Of a stretch of DNA of 10,037 bases, positions 1 through 5,676 are shown piece after piece. The stretch's first letter is position 1; every line of letters begins with the position of its first letter. The notes below the pieces were generated by a model. That model had not been told where the DNA came from. It worked only from the letters and a program-made list of their open reading frames with translations, and made no database searches. Source of the DNA: Aalborgiella sp043775055 (lineage in GTDB: Bacteria; Pseudomonadota; Gammaproteobacteria; Burkholderiales; Burkholderiaceae_C); assembly GCA_043775055.1 (NCBI GenBank), contig JAYVSU010000020.1:1-10037 (forward strand). Reading direction: 5' to 3'. Made by a program: the position numbers and the translations under genes.

Positions 1-336
1 GGTTTGGATTACCACGAATATGCCCAACTCAAACGCCACCCCAATTGGCAGGCTTTTTTAGATGACCAAAATCCAGCGTCTGATCGCATGTTTGCGTTAA
101 CAACGCGGGGCACGCGCTCGGTGCATTCAGCATCGTTCAAAACAGGTGATTATTTGGTGTTTGGCTCTGAAACGCAGGGCCTAGCGCCCGCCTTGCGCGA
201 ATCTTTTTTGCCCGATCAACGGCTCAAACTGCCCATGCTACCCAACCAGCGCAGTCTGAACTTGTCCAATGCTGTTGCTGTGACCGTGTATGAAGCTTGG
301 CGACAAAATGAGTTTACTCAACAGGCTTTGCTCTAA
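1..336 (+). CDS. trmL: tRNA (cytidine(34)-2'-O)-methyltransferase TrmL, 3' part
   Basis: SPOUT-class methyltransferase that 2'-O-methylates the wobble base of certain leucine tRNAs, using S-adenosylmethionine bound in a C-terminal trefoil knot. The frame is open from base 1 and the first visible residues (GLDYHEY) match an internal stretch of TrmL, so roughly the first 45 to 50 residues lie left of the window. The TTG at position 4 is an internal leucine codon, not a start. Visible signatures are the knot motifs GSETQGLAP (about visible residues 55-63) and LPMLPNQRSLNLSNAVAV (about 78-95), followed by the family's typical VYEAWRQ near the end. The gene ends six bases before the end of the convergent LysR-type gene, with no terminator between them. 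The SpoU/TrmL family call is very secure; the exact target tRNAs are taken from the family. Confidence 0.93.
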   Translation, partial: GLDYHEYAQLKRHPNWQAFLDDQNPASDRMFALTTRGTRSVHSASFKTGDYLVFGSETQGLAPALRESFLPDQRLKLPMLPNQRSLNLSNAVAVTVYEAWRQNEFTQQALL

Positions 337-342
337 GCGAGA

Positions 343-1275
343 TTAAGTGGGCGTTAAATCGCGCATCACTTCGCTGATTTTGGCTCTGGTTTGCTCTGTA
401 ATCAGCTCTAAGAAAGCCCGCGTACGCGCCGGCATGAATTTGCGACTCGGTAGGGCTGCATAAAGCGTGAATCGGCCTGTGATCCAAGGTGCCAAAATAC
501 GCGTGAGTTGGCCCGATTTCAAGTAGGTAGCGACCAGATCCAAAGGCTGTCCACTGACACCGGCACCATCTAGAGTTGCGCGGAGCAAGGTATCAGTGTG
601 ATTGACCAAAAATGCGGGCTCGACAGGAACATCCAGCGTAGCGTCGTCTGCATCAGGATTGATCAACTGCCAGACACGCGGTCGATTGCCGGGCAACTTG
701 ATGCGCAAGCATTGATGATGCACCAACTCCGAGGGATGAGTGGGCATGCCATGGTTTTGTAGGTATGCGGGGGACGCGCAAATCACGCCCACCGACGAAA
801 TGATAGGCCGAGCCACAATGTTGCTATCAAAGTTTGCATCCGCCCCCATCAGCGTTAAATCAAAATCTTCAATCGGTGGATCCGCTGGCGAGTCGACAAA
901 AATATCCAATAAAACACTGGGGTAAAGCCGCCTGAACTCAGCCACCACGGGTGCCAAAATATGTGTCGCCAACACAGGTGGCGCTAAGATGCGCAGCACA
1001 CCGCTGATTTCTTGCGTATGCACTTGTGCGGCCGCATGGGCCTCGTCAATATCGTTCAAAATATGCCGTACCTTGGCCAAGTAGCCCTCACCAGCCGGCG
1101 TCAATGCCAAACGGCGCGTCGTGCGCTGTAGCAAACGTACACCCAAATGCTGCTCTAAATCACTCACCAAACGGGTCACACCAGCGGGTGACATGTCCAA
1201 AGCCCGTGCTGCCGCGGCAAATCCACCCTCGTCAACGACACGTTGAAACACGCGCATAGATTGAAGTCTGTCCAT
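343..1275 (-). CDS. LysR-family transcriptional regulator
   Basis: A 310-residue DNA-binding regulator of the usual LTTR length. The N-terminal winged helix-turn-helix spans about residues 3-62: the GGFAAAARALDMSPAGVTRLV segment is split around residues 17-37, followed by LEQHLGVRLLQRTTRRLALTPAG, the classic LTTR linker pattern. The effector-binding domain covers about 90-295, starting with the APPVLATHILAPVVAEF segment and containing a late GAGVSGQP motif where many relatives read GxGIAxLP. The start is an ATG at 1275 with no good ribosome binding site. The best clue to its regulon is its own upstream region, which holds two ATTG-N3-CAAT dyads (1331-1343 and 1363-1375), so autoregulation is likely. 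The gene is divergent from the DUF4148 gene, with 284 bp between. Sequence alone does not identify the effector or target. Confidence 0.93.
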   Translation of the reverse strand: MDRLQSMRVFQRVVDEGGFAAAARALDMSPAGVTRLVSDLEQHLGVRLLQRTTRRLALTPAGEGYLAKVRHILNDIDEAHAAAQVHTQEISGVLRILAPPVLATHILAPVVAEFRRLYPSVLLDIFVDSPADPPIEDFDLTLMGADANFDSNIVARPIISSVGVICASPAYLQNHGMPTHPSELVHHQCLRIKLPGNRPRVWQLINPDADDATLDVPVEPAFLVNHTDTLLRATLDGAGVSGQPLDLVATYLKSGQLTRILAPWITGRFTLYAALPSRKFMPARTRAFLELITEQTRAKISEVMRDLTPT

Positions 1276-1330
1276 GAGTAATACTTTGAGTAAGGCCTTG
1301 AAATCGTGCTTTAAATGAACAATATTATGC

Positions 1331-1343
1331 TATTGGAGCAATA
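1331..1343. promoter_or_regulatory. Candidate LysR-type operator, dyad TATTG-GAG-CAATA
   Basis: A perfect 5-3-5 inverted repeat of 13 bp that fits the T-N11-A rule for LysR-family sites exactly. It lies 56 bp upstream of the LysR-type ATG. It is just upstream, in lysR direction, of a possible -10 (CATAAT on the minus strand, 1329-1324), so a bound regulator would sit in the promoter. A related copy is 32 bp away, centre to centre. Confidence 0.5.
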
Positions 1344-1362
1344 AATTGTTTTTCAAGGGGTT

Positions 1363-1375
1363 TATTGTTTCAATT
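1363..1375. promoter_or_regulatory. Second LysR-type half-matched operator, TATTG-TTT-CAATT
   Basis: An inverted repeat with a perfect ATTG-N3-CAAT core (1364-1374) and one mismatch at the outer pair. Its centre is 32 bp, about three helical turns, from the perfect dyad at 1331-1343, as expected for two LTTR dimers on the same DNA face. An additional long dyad, CAATAAA (1339-1345) with TTTATTG (1361-1367), links the two sites. Confidence 0.42.
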
Positions 1376-1548
1376 TTAGCAATGATGAGTTGCTAGTTCA
1401 GGGCTTTGTAAAAGCAGGGGTAAACCCTAAACTTCAAACCATCGATGAGACGATAACAACAAACGACTCACCGAGGCTGGACAAGACGAGATTGGCTCGC
1501 CATGCCCGGGGATGCACATTAATCCGCATCAATTGTTTTAACTTTTAT

Positions 1549-1553
1549 AGGAA
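1549..1553 (+). promoter_or_regulatory. Ribosome binding site of the DUF4148 gene
   Basis: AGGAA with six bases to the ATG at 1560. It is one of the few clear Shine-Dalgarno sites in the left half of the window and fixes this start. Confidence 0.7.
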
Positions 1554-1559
1554 ATCATC

Positions 1560-1865
1560 ATGAACACCAAATTTATCGCTTCTACTTTAATCGTTTTGGC
1601 CGCTGCAACTTCTTCAGCCGCATTTGCCAGCGAGTACAACAACTACAACCCACGCACTGAGCCTGTTGCAACGACCCAACTCAGCCGCGCCACTGTGCAA
1701 GCCGACTACTTGCAAGCAGTGAAACAAGGCACCTTGCCAGTTGTAGGCGATGCTGCTGAAGCAGTGGTTAAGACGACAGACTCAAGCGTTAGCCGCGCTG
1801 ATGTAAAAGCACAAGCAGTTCAGTGGGTTCGCTCTAACAGTGCTGTCAGCTTTGAATTGATGTAA
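1560..1865 (+). CDS. DUF4148 domain-containing exported protein
   Basis: A 101-residue secreted protein of unknown function belonging to the small DUF4148 family common in Burkholderiales. Residues 1-23 form a Sec signal peptide: a lysine at position 4, a hydrophobic core, then AFA followed by SE, giving a predicted cut after Ala23. The mature part of about 78 residues has the family pattern LSRATVQADYLQAVKQGTLPVVGDAAE split over residues 41-67, that is, a helix of the S-R-A-x-V-x-A-(E/D) type followed by a G-x-L stretch. A second copy of the same kind of motif appears near the C terminus (VSRADVKAQAVQW, about 77-89). The start is supported by AGGAA seven bases upstream of the ATG (1549-1553). 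It is transcribed alone and ends at a strong terminator. Function unknown; periplasmic location inferred from the signal peptide. Confidence 0.88.
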   Translation: MNTKFIASTLIVLAAATSSAAFASEYNNYNPRTEPVATTQLSRATVQADYLQAVKQGTLPVVGDAAEAVVKTTDSSVSRADVKAQAVQWVRSNSAVSFELM

Positions 1866-1880
1866 TTCACCAGGTTTGAG

Positions 1881-1899
1881 GCGTCAATGCCCTTGACGC
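1881..1899 (+). other. Small hairpin in the DUF4148 3' untranslated region
   Basis: GCGTCAA (1881-1887) pairs with TTGACGC (1893-1899) around a five-base loop. It lies between the DUF4148 stop codon and the terminator and has no T-tract of its own, so it may act as a 3' stabiliser of the transcript rather than as a terminator. Confidence 0.45.
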
Positions 1900-1908
1900 G
1901 TCTCATCA

Positions 1909-1947
1909 AAAAAGCCGGTTACGAACAAACGTCGTAACCGGCTTTTT
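1909..1947. terminator. Bidirectional rho-independent terminator
   Basis: GCCGGTTACGA (1914-1924) pairs perfectly with TCGTAACCGGC (1932-1942) around a seven-base loop. The stem is flanked by A-tracts on the left and T-tracts on the right that pair to lengthen it to about 16 bp. Each strand therefore reads a GC-rich stem followed by a U-run, so it can stop both the DUF4148 transcript (+) and the MaoC-like transcript (-, stop at 1970). Confidence 0.88.
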
Positions 1948-1969
1948 CATGTTTAGACAGAAAAGAAAA

Positions 1970-2425
1970 TTACGGGTAGCTTCGAGATATTGACTGCGCG
2001 ACGCAAACTGGCTTGTCTGTCCCTTCGCGCTCAATCGTCATGTCCCAAGTCATTTGCCTGCCATTGTTGTCAATAGGTTCACAAGCAACCAAATTGAACC
2101 GAGCACGCAAACGACTGCCGACCAAAACGGGTGACATAAACCGCACTTTGTTGAGGCCGTAGTTCACACCCATGCGGGTTTCAAGCACCTTCAAAGACGA
2201 CTCAAAAAACTTAGGCAACAGCGATAGGGTCAAAAAACCATGCGCTATCGTGCCGCCAAAAGGGCCAGCTTTGGCTTTGACGGGGTCGATATGTATCCAT
2301 TGATGGTCACCCGTCGCTTCGGCAAATAAATTGACCTGCTCTTGGCTGATCGTTAACCAGTCACTGACGGCGACTTCTTGACCAACGCAGGCTGCGAGGT
2401 CGTTAAGGGTGTTGAATGTTTTCAT
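1970..2425 (-). CDS. MaoC-family (R)-specific enoyl-CoA hydratase-like protein
   Basis: A 151-residue single hot-dog-fold protein of the MaoC/R-hydratase group, which adds water to trans-2-enoyl-CoA to give (R)-3-hydroxyacyl-CoA, or related acyl thioesters. The hydratase motif lies at residues 34-64: the catalytic Asp40 and His45 sit in GDHQWIHID, followed by GPFGGTIAHGF, the usual arrangement of the PhaJ/MaoC active site. The length suits a stand-alone domain. I chose ATG at 2425; a GTG two codons upstream (2431) is the alternative. Neither has a Shine-Dalgarno site. TATACA at 2439-2434 on the minus strand is a possible -10, which would put the transcript start almost at the ATG. It is monocistronic, diverges from the antiporter gene and shares its terminator with the DUF4148 gene. 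The substrate cannot be read from the sequence; roles in PHA precursor supply or fatty acid breakdown are possible. Confidence 0.88.
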   Translation of the reverse strand: MKTFNTLNDLAACVGQEVAVSDWLTISQEQVNLFAEATGDHQWIHIDPVKAKAGPFGGTIAHGFLTLSLLPKFFESSLKVLETRMGVNYGLNKVRFMSPVLVGSRLRARFNLVACEPIDNNGRQMTWDMTIEREGTDKPVCVAQSISRSYP

Positions 2426-2447
2426 GCCCACAATGTATAAGCAAAAA

Positions 2448-2458
2448 CACCCAGGGTG
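2448..2458. promoter_or_regulatory. Perfect 11-bp dyad CACCC-A-GGGTG in the maoC/kefC spacer
   Basis: An inverted repeat with five-base arms in the 100-bp divergent spacer, centred about 28 bp upstream of the MaoC-like ATG and near its candidate -10. A position over a promoter suits a repressor site, but an 11-bp dyad can arise by chance. No gene for the regulator is apparent. Confidence 0.25.
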
Positions 2459-2525
2459 AGTCTTGCCAGCGACAATACGCGCTTAGATTCAAAAAACTTC
2501 AAATAAGAAAACGACGCAATATCTT

Positions 2526-4361
2526 ATGGAACACGCACCTAGCTGGCTGATTAACTCATTGATTTACCTAGGCGCAGCCGTGATAGCTGTACCTTTGTCA
2601 AAAAAACTAGGCTTGGGCAGCATCATTGGCTACTTGGCCGCTGGCATGGCCATTGGTCCTTGGGGTTTGGCTTTGGTCACCAATGTGCAAGATATTTTGC
2701 ATTTTGCTGAGTTTGGTGTGGTGCTGATGCTGTTTTTAGTGGGATTGGAGTTGGAACCCAAGCGTTTATGGAGTTTGCGTCGTCCTATTTTTGGCTGGGG
2801 CAGCGCGCAAGTTCTGGCTTGCGCTGCCTTCCTTTTCATCACTGCTTTGGGCCTAGGTGCGCTATTTCCCAGCGCCTTTTCAACATTTGGTGGCTGGAAA
2901 ACAGCCGCTGTGGCTTCTCTAGGATTGGCTTTGTCATCCACAGCCATTGCTTTGCAGGTGATGGGGGAGCGCAACTTACTGCCCACCACCAGCGGCCAGG
3001 CTGGCTTTTCTATTCTTTTGTTTCAAGACGTCGCAGCTATCCCAATTTTGGCCTTGGTACCGCTTTTAGGCGTTAGTTTGGCAGCTAATGATGTTTCATC
3101 TGGCGTGGATACTGCCATTGAAGCTATAAAAATAATAGCTGTCATTGCAGGCATTGTGATTGGTGGCCGACTCTTGCTGCGGCCGATTTTTCGATGGATT
3201 GCGCGCAGCAAAACGCCAGAAATCTTCACCGCAGCGTCACTGCTCTTGGTGGTAGGCATAGCCGCGCTGATGCTGCTGGTGGGTTTGAGCATGGCCTTGG
3301 GTGCCTTCTTGGCAGGTGTACTGCTGGCCGAAAGCGAGTACAGGCGTGAACTGGAGACAGACATTGAGCCCTTCAAAGGTCTGCTTTTGGGGCTGTTTTT
3401 CATCGCCGTGGGCATGAGTATCGACTTTTCAGTCATTTTCAAGTCTCCTTGGCTCATAGCCGGCGTATTAATTGGCTTTTTAGCTATTAAATTTATAGTG
3501 ATTTATAGCCTAACTAAGCTCATGAACCTCCCGTTTCAGGAGCGCCCGGTACTCACGCTGCTGCTAGCCCAAGGTGGTGAGTTCGCGTTTGTAGTGTTTC
3601 AAGCGGCGGCCGGTGCCAAGGTGTTCTCCAATGACACGGCTTCGCTGCTGATTGGCGCCGTGGCGCTGTCGATGCTGATCAGCCCCTTGATTTTGATTGT
3701 GATCGACAAATGGGTGCTGCCGCGTTATGCCAATTGCGGCATTACGGCCATGGAAGAGATTGCAGAACAGCAGGTTGCGCCCATCATCATTGCCGGTTTT
3801 GGCCGCTACGGCCAGATTGTGGGGCGTTTGCTGCTCGCGCAAGACATTGCCACAACCGTGCTTGACCATGATGCTGAGATGATTGAAACTGCGCGCAGCT
3901 TTGGCTACCGCGTGTTTTATGGCGATGCAACACGCTTGGACCTGCTGCGTACGGCCGGTGCCGCAACAGCGCAAATACTGGTGATTGCTGTTGATGACGT
4001 AGAGCAATCCCTGAGCATTGTCGATTTGGCCAAAGAGCACTTTCCCCAGCTACAACTGGTCGTTAGAGCCAAAGATGCAACCCACTGGAACAAGCTGCGT
4101 GACCGTGAAGTGACGCTGATTCAACGAGAATTGTTTGAGAGCAGCTTGCTCAGTGGCGGTAACGTTTTAGAGCTTTTGGGTTATGCCGCTGCGGATGCAA
4201 ACCGCATCGTGCAACTCTTCCGAACGCATAATTTTGAGCTGCTAGAGCTGATGCATCCTCATTACCAAGACCGCGCCAAGGTCATTAGCACGGTAAAGCA
4301 AGGTCGTGCGCAATTGGCCGAACAAATGGCGAAAGAGCGTGAAATGACCCATCAAAGCTGA
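2526..4361 (+). CDS. kefC: Glutathione-regulated K+/H+ antiporter, KefB/KefC type (CPA2)
   Basis: A 611-residue inner-membrane monovalent cation:proton antiporter of the CPA2 family. In E. coli KefB/KefC release K+ and acidify the cytosol when glutathione adducts of electrophiles form. Residues about 7-395 are the multi-span Na+/H+ exchanger domain, with GLELEP at 73-78. The regulatory loop ELETDIEP at 275-282 matches HALESDIEP of E. coli KefC and keeps the Glu and Asp needed for gating. Residues about 418-540 form the RCK/TrkA-N domain with the nucleotide loop GFGRYG (424-429) and YGDATR further on; the C-terminal tail is helical and charged. The start matches the family's usual M-E-H N terminus but has no clear Shine-Dalgarno. 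No kefF/kefG activator gene is in the window. KefB and KefC cannot be separated here, so the symbol is the conventional default. Two copies of a 19-bp repeat lie in the coding region. Confidence 0.92.
   Translation: MEHAPSWLINSLIYLGAAVIAVPLSKKLGLGSIIGYLAAGMAIGPWGLALVTNVQDILHFAEFGVVLMLFLVGLELEPKRLWSLRRPIFGWGSAQVLACAAFLFITALGLGALFPSAFSTFGGWKTAAVASLGLALSSTAIALQVMGERNLLPTTSGQAGFSILLFQDVAAIPILALVPLLGVSLAANDVSSGVDTAIEAIKIIAVIAGIVIGGRLLLRPIFRWIARSKTPEIFTAASLLLVVGIAALMLLVGLSMALGAFLAGVLLAESEYRRELETDIEPFKGLLLGLFFIAVGMSIDFSVIFKSPWLIAGVLIGFLAIKFIVIYSLTKLMNLPFQERPVLTLLLAQGGEFAFVVFQAAAGAKVFSNDTASLLIGAVALSMLISPLILIVIDKWVLPRYANCGITAMEEIAEQQVAPIIIAGFGRYGQIVGRLLLAQDIATTVLDHDAEMIETARSFGYRVFYGDATRLDLLRTAGAATAQILVIAVDDVEQSLSIVDLAKEHFPQLQLVVRAKDATHWNKLRDREVTLIQRELFESSLLSGGNVLELLGYAAADANRIVQLFRTHNFELLELMHPHYQDRAKVISTVKQGRAQLAEQMAKEREMTHQS
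3122..3140. repeat. AGCTAT-N7-ATAGCT element, copy 1 (inside kefC)
   Basis: A perfect 6-7-6 inverted repeat within the antiporter gene, encoding residues Ala200-Ala205 after Glu199 (peptide EAIKIIA). It contains three ATA isoleucine codons in five codons. The two bases before it (GA) are shared with copy 2 in the DUF1841 gene. Confidence 0.55.
3482..3500. repeat. AGCTAT-N7-ATAGTG element, copy 3 (inside kefC, degenerate)
   Basis: Same spacing as copies 1 and 2 with the last two bases changed. It is read in the same frame (..A GCT ATT AAA TTT ATA G), giving LAIKFIV at residues 319-325. It lies in a predicted membrane segment, so the similarity could partly reflect hydrophobic codons. Confidence 0.35.
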
Positions 4362-4381
4362 CTATTAAGCAGCTCTTTTTT
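4356..4381 (+). terminator. Short rho-independent terminator of kefC, overlapping its stop
   Basis: AGCTG (4356-4360) pairs with CAGCT (4370-4374) around a nine-base loop and is followed by a C and then six Ts (4376-4381). The left arm includes the first two bases of the kefC stop codon TGA (4359-4361). The stem is only five pairs, so termination may be leaky; the last T belongs to the stop of the convergent permease gene. Confidence 0.5.
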
Positions 4382-5136
4382 CAGCGAAATGCATCCCAAA
4401 CCAGTTTGCAACCTGTCAAAAACATACCTGTGAAGATGAGTCGATAAAAAAGTACTTGGTTAATGCGTTTAGCAATACGAACGCCTACCCAAACGCCCAG
4501 CGGCGCCAAAGGCAACAACACCAAGGAGGTCGCAAAATTGCGCATATCCAACAAGCCCAGCCAAGCGTAGGGAATCCACTTGGAGAGATTGATAAAGAAG
4601 AAGAAGAACGACATGGTGGCTGCAAAAACCAGCGGGCTGAGTTTGAGCGGAATCACATAGGCATTGATGGGCGGGCCGCCTGCGTGCGCAATAAAACTGG
4701 TAAACCCCGATGTGGTGGTCAACAGGGCACCCAGCCAGCGCGGTGGTGGTGCACTGTTCGGCTTTGGCGGAAAGAGCAGACGTTGCGCCAAAAATAGCAA
4801 AGTAAACATACCCACCAAGCCAGCGACCACATGGGAATCCAAGGCCTTGAACAACAAAGTGCCGATGACAGTACCCAAAAGGCCAAACGGGATCAAAAAG
4901 GTCAGCAGTTTTTTGTCAAAATCTTTGCGAAACGCCGCCATACCGAGTAAATCCATGACCAACAAAACCGGCATCAAAATCGCTGCGGCCTGAGGCACAG
5001 TAACGGCCATCGCCATCATTGGGACGGCCAATGAGCCAAAACCAGCGCCAAAACCGCTTTTACTGATACCGAGCAGCAGTACTGCGGGAATAGCCACGGC
5101 GTAGAAAAATGGGTCTGTGATGAGGGGAAAGGTCAT
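4381..5136 (-). CDS. TauE/SafE-family (TSUP) membrane permease
   Basis: A 251-residue polytopic inner-membrane protein of the TSUP family, whose members export sulfite, sulfoacetate or other small organic or sulfur anions. It shows the two-repeat layout of the family: a glycine-rich first motif GISKSGFGAGFGSLAVP at about 23-39 and the matching second-half motif SGFTSFIAHAGGPP at about 143-156, with about seven or eight hydrophobic segments. I start it at ATG 5136, because the hydrophobic N terminus then begins as in relatives. The frame stays open to a TTG at 5193, but that would add 19 mostly polar residues and would place a perfect operator-like dyad inside the coding region. No strong Shine-Dalgarno precedes either start. 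It is monocistronic, ends 19 bp from kefC and diverges from the DUF1841 gene. Substrate unknown. Confidence 0.88.
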   Translation of the reverse strand: MTFPLITDPFFYAVAIPAVLLLGISKSGFGAGFGSLAVPMMAMAVTVPQAAAILMPVLLVMDLLGMAAFRKDFDKKLLTFLIPFGLLGTVIGTLLFKALDSHVVAGLVGMFTLLFLAQRLLFPPKPNSAPPPRWLGALLTTTSGFTSFIAHAGGPPINAYVIPLKLSPLVFAATMSFFFFFINLSKWIPYAWLGLLDMRNFATSLVLLPLAPLGVWVGVRIAKRINQVLFYRLIFTGMFLTGCKLVWDAFR

Positions 5137-5158
5137 GGGTAAGCAGGTGTGCAATGAA

Positions 5159-5173
5159 ATACGAAAGTCGTAT
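5159..5173. promoter_or_regulatory. Perfect dyad ATACGA-AAG-TCGTAT (ATAC-N7-GTAT operator)
   Basis: A 6-3-6 inverted repeat between the divergent permease and DUF1841 genes. Its inner 13 bp obey the LysR-family T-N11-A rule, and the outer bases read ATAC-N7-GTAT, the form described for BenM/CatM sites. The centre is 30 bp upstream of the permease ATG and about 54 bp upstream of the predicted DUF1841 transcript start. The LysR-type gene in this window has a different motif beside it, so another regulator is more likely. Confidence 0.5.
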
Positions 5174-5182
5174 AAATTCAGG

Positions 5183-5193
5183 TTGTCCGACAA
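5183..5193. promoter_or_regulatory. Perfect dyad TTGTC-C-GACAA
   Basis: An 11-bp inverted repeat whose left half overlaps the proposed -35 (TTGTCC) of the DUF1841 promoter. Its centre is 22 bp, about two helical turns, from the ATAC-N7-GTAT dyad, so the two could be bound by one regulator as recognition and activation sites. Confidence 0.4.
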
Positions 5194-5213
5194 GTCTACC
5201 AGTCAACTAAAAT
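5183..5213 (+). promoter_or_regulatory. Predicted sigma-70 promoter of the DUF1841 gene
   Basis: A -35 TTGTCC (5183-5188) and a -10 TAAAAT (5208-5213, five of six consensus bases) lie 19 bp apart. Transcription would start about seven bases past the -10, that is at or next to the A of the ATG at 5220. There is no Shine-Dalgarno in between, so the mRNA would be leaderless or nearly so. Confidence 0.5.
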
Positions 5214-5219
5214 ACCTGC

Positions 5220-5666
5220 ATGCTGTATCAACCTTCCCAAGCCGATGTTCGCCGTTTTTTTTGCTCTATTTATGCCAAAGCCGGCGCGAATGCTCCCTTG
5301 GAAGCTATTGAAATAATAGCAAGTCAATGGATGGACGAGCACCCTGAATACCACGGAGATTTCAGCGATGTGGATGCTGCTTTGCTCAAGCTAGAACAGC
5401 CTGACGATGGTCAAAGCCGGGAAACAAACCCGTTTTTACATCTGTCCATGCATTTGACCATCAGCGAACAATGTTCGATAGATCAGCCCCGAGGCATCCG
5501 GCAGGCGGTTGAGCTATTGACAGCGCGGCTGGACTCCCTCCACGACGCCCATCACGTCGCCATGGAGTGTCTGGGCCAGATGATCTGGGAAAGCCAGCGT
5601 GCAGGCCGCCCACCCGACGGCCAGACTTACGTGGAAGCCGTACAGCGCCAGGCGACGAAAGACTGA
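5220..5666 (+). CDS. DUF1841 family protein
   Basis: A 148-residue soluble protein of the DUF1841 family, whose function is not established. The family signature is clear: an N-terminal MLYQPSQADVRRFFCSIYAK segment (1-20), the HPEYHGDF motif near residues 41-48, and the conserved core NPFLHLSMHLTISEQ followed by SIDQPRGIRQA (about 70-96), then ECLGQMIWESQR and PPDGQTYVEAVQR near the C terminus. The His-rich core could bind metal, but that is only a guess. No signal peptide or membrane segment is seen. The ATG at 5220 has no ribosome binding site and lies about seven bases past a good -10, suggesting leaderless translation. A 19-bp repeat element encodes residues 29-34. The gene ends ten bases before the convergent oxidoreductase gene. 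Confidence 0.9.
   Translation: MLYQPSQADVRRFFCSIYAKAGANAPLEAIEIIASQWMDEHPEYHGDFSDVDAALLKLEQPDDGQSRETNPFLHLSMHLTISEQCSIDQPRGIRQAVELLTARLDSLHDAHHVAMECLGQMIWESQRAGRPPDGQTYVEAVQRQATKD
5303..5321. repeat. AGCTAT-N7-ATAGCA element, copy 2 (inside the DUF1841 gene)
   Basis: Inverted repeat with arms GCTATT (5304-5309) and AATAGC (5315-5320). It matches copy 1 in kefC at 16 of 19 positions and is preceded by the same two bases. It is translated in the same frame as copy 1, giving EAIEIIA (residues 28-34) against EAIKIIA in the antiporter. Confidence 0.55.
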
Positions 5667-5676
5667 TTTTCTAAAT

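Larger units (their letters stand above)
1276..1559. other. Divergent intergenic region, lysR / DUF4148
   Basis: This 284-bp spacer has no open frame I can support. The left half (about 1300-1380) is AT-rich and full of ATTG/CAAT elements next to the LysR-type gene. The right half contains GGGT-AA-ACCC (1418-1427), a four-base-arm inverted repeat, and a GC-rich near-palindrome CATGCCCGGGGATG (1501-1514). The length left before the DUF4148 ATG suggests a sizeable 5' leader or additional control sites for that gene. I could not pick a convincing sigma-70 promoter for the plus strand. Confidence 0.5.

Noticed and set aside
1501..1514. CATGCCCGGGGATG near-palindrome as a terminator or attenuator
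   Set aside because: It contains a G-G mismatch, has no loop long enough for an RNA hairpin around CCCGGG and no T-tract follows.
2463..2489. TTGCCA ... TAGATT as the kefC promoter
   Set aside because: The spacer is only 15 bp and the -10 match is four of six, so it is too weak to list as a feature.
3023..4040. Two long open frames (144 and 158 codons) on the minus strand opposite kefC
   Set aside because: They are antisense to a strongly conserved antiporter, their proteins have no recognisable domain, and they have no ribosome sites. Such frames are usual opposite long genes with this codon use.
5137..5193. TTG start at 5193 for the TSUP permease
   Set aside because: It adds a polar 19-residue tail not typical of the family and would make a perfect operator-like dyad coding. 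The ATG at 5136 is followed directly by the usual first helix. Not fully excluded.
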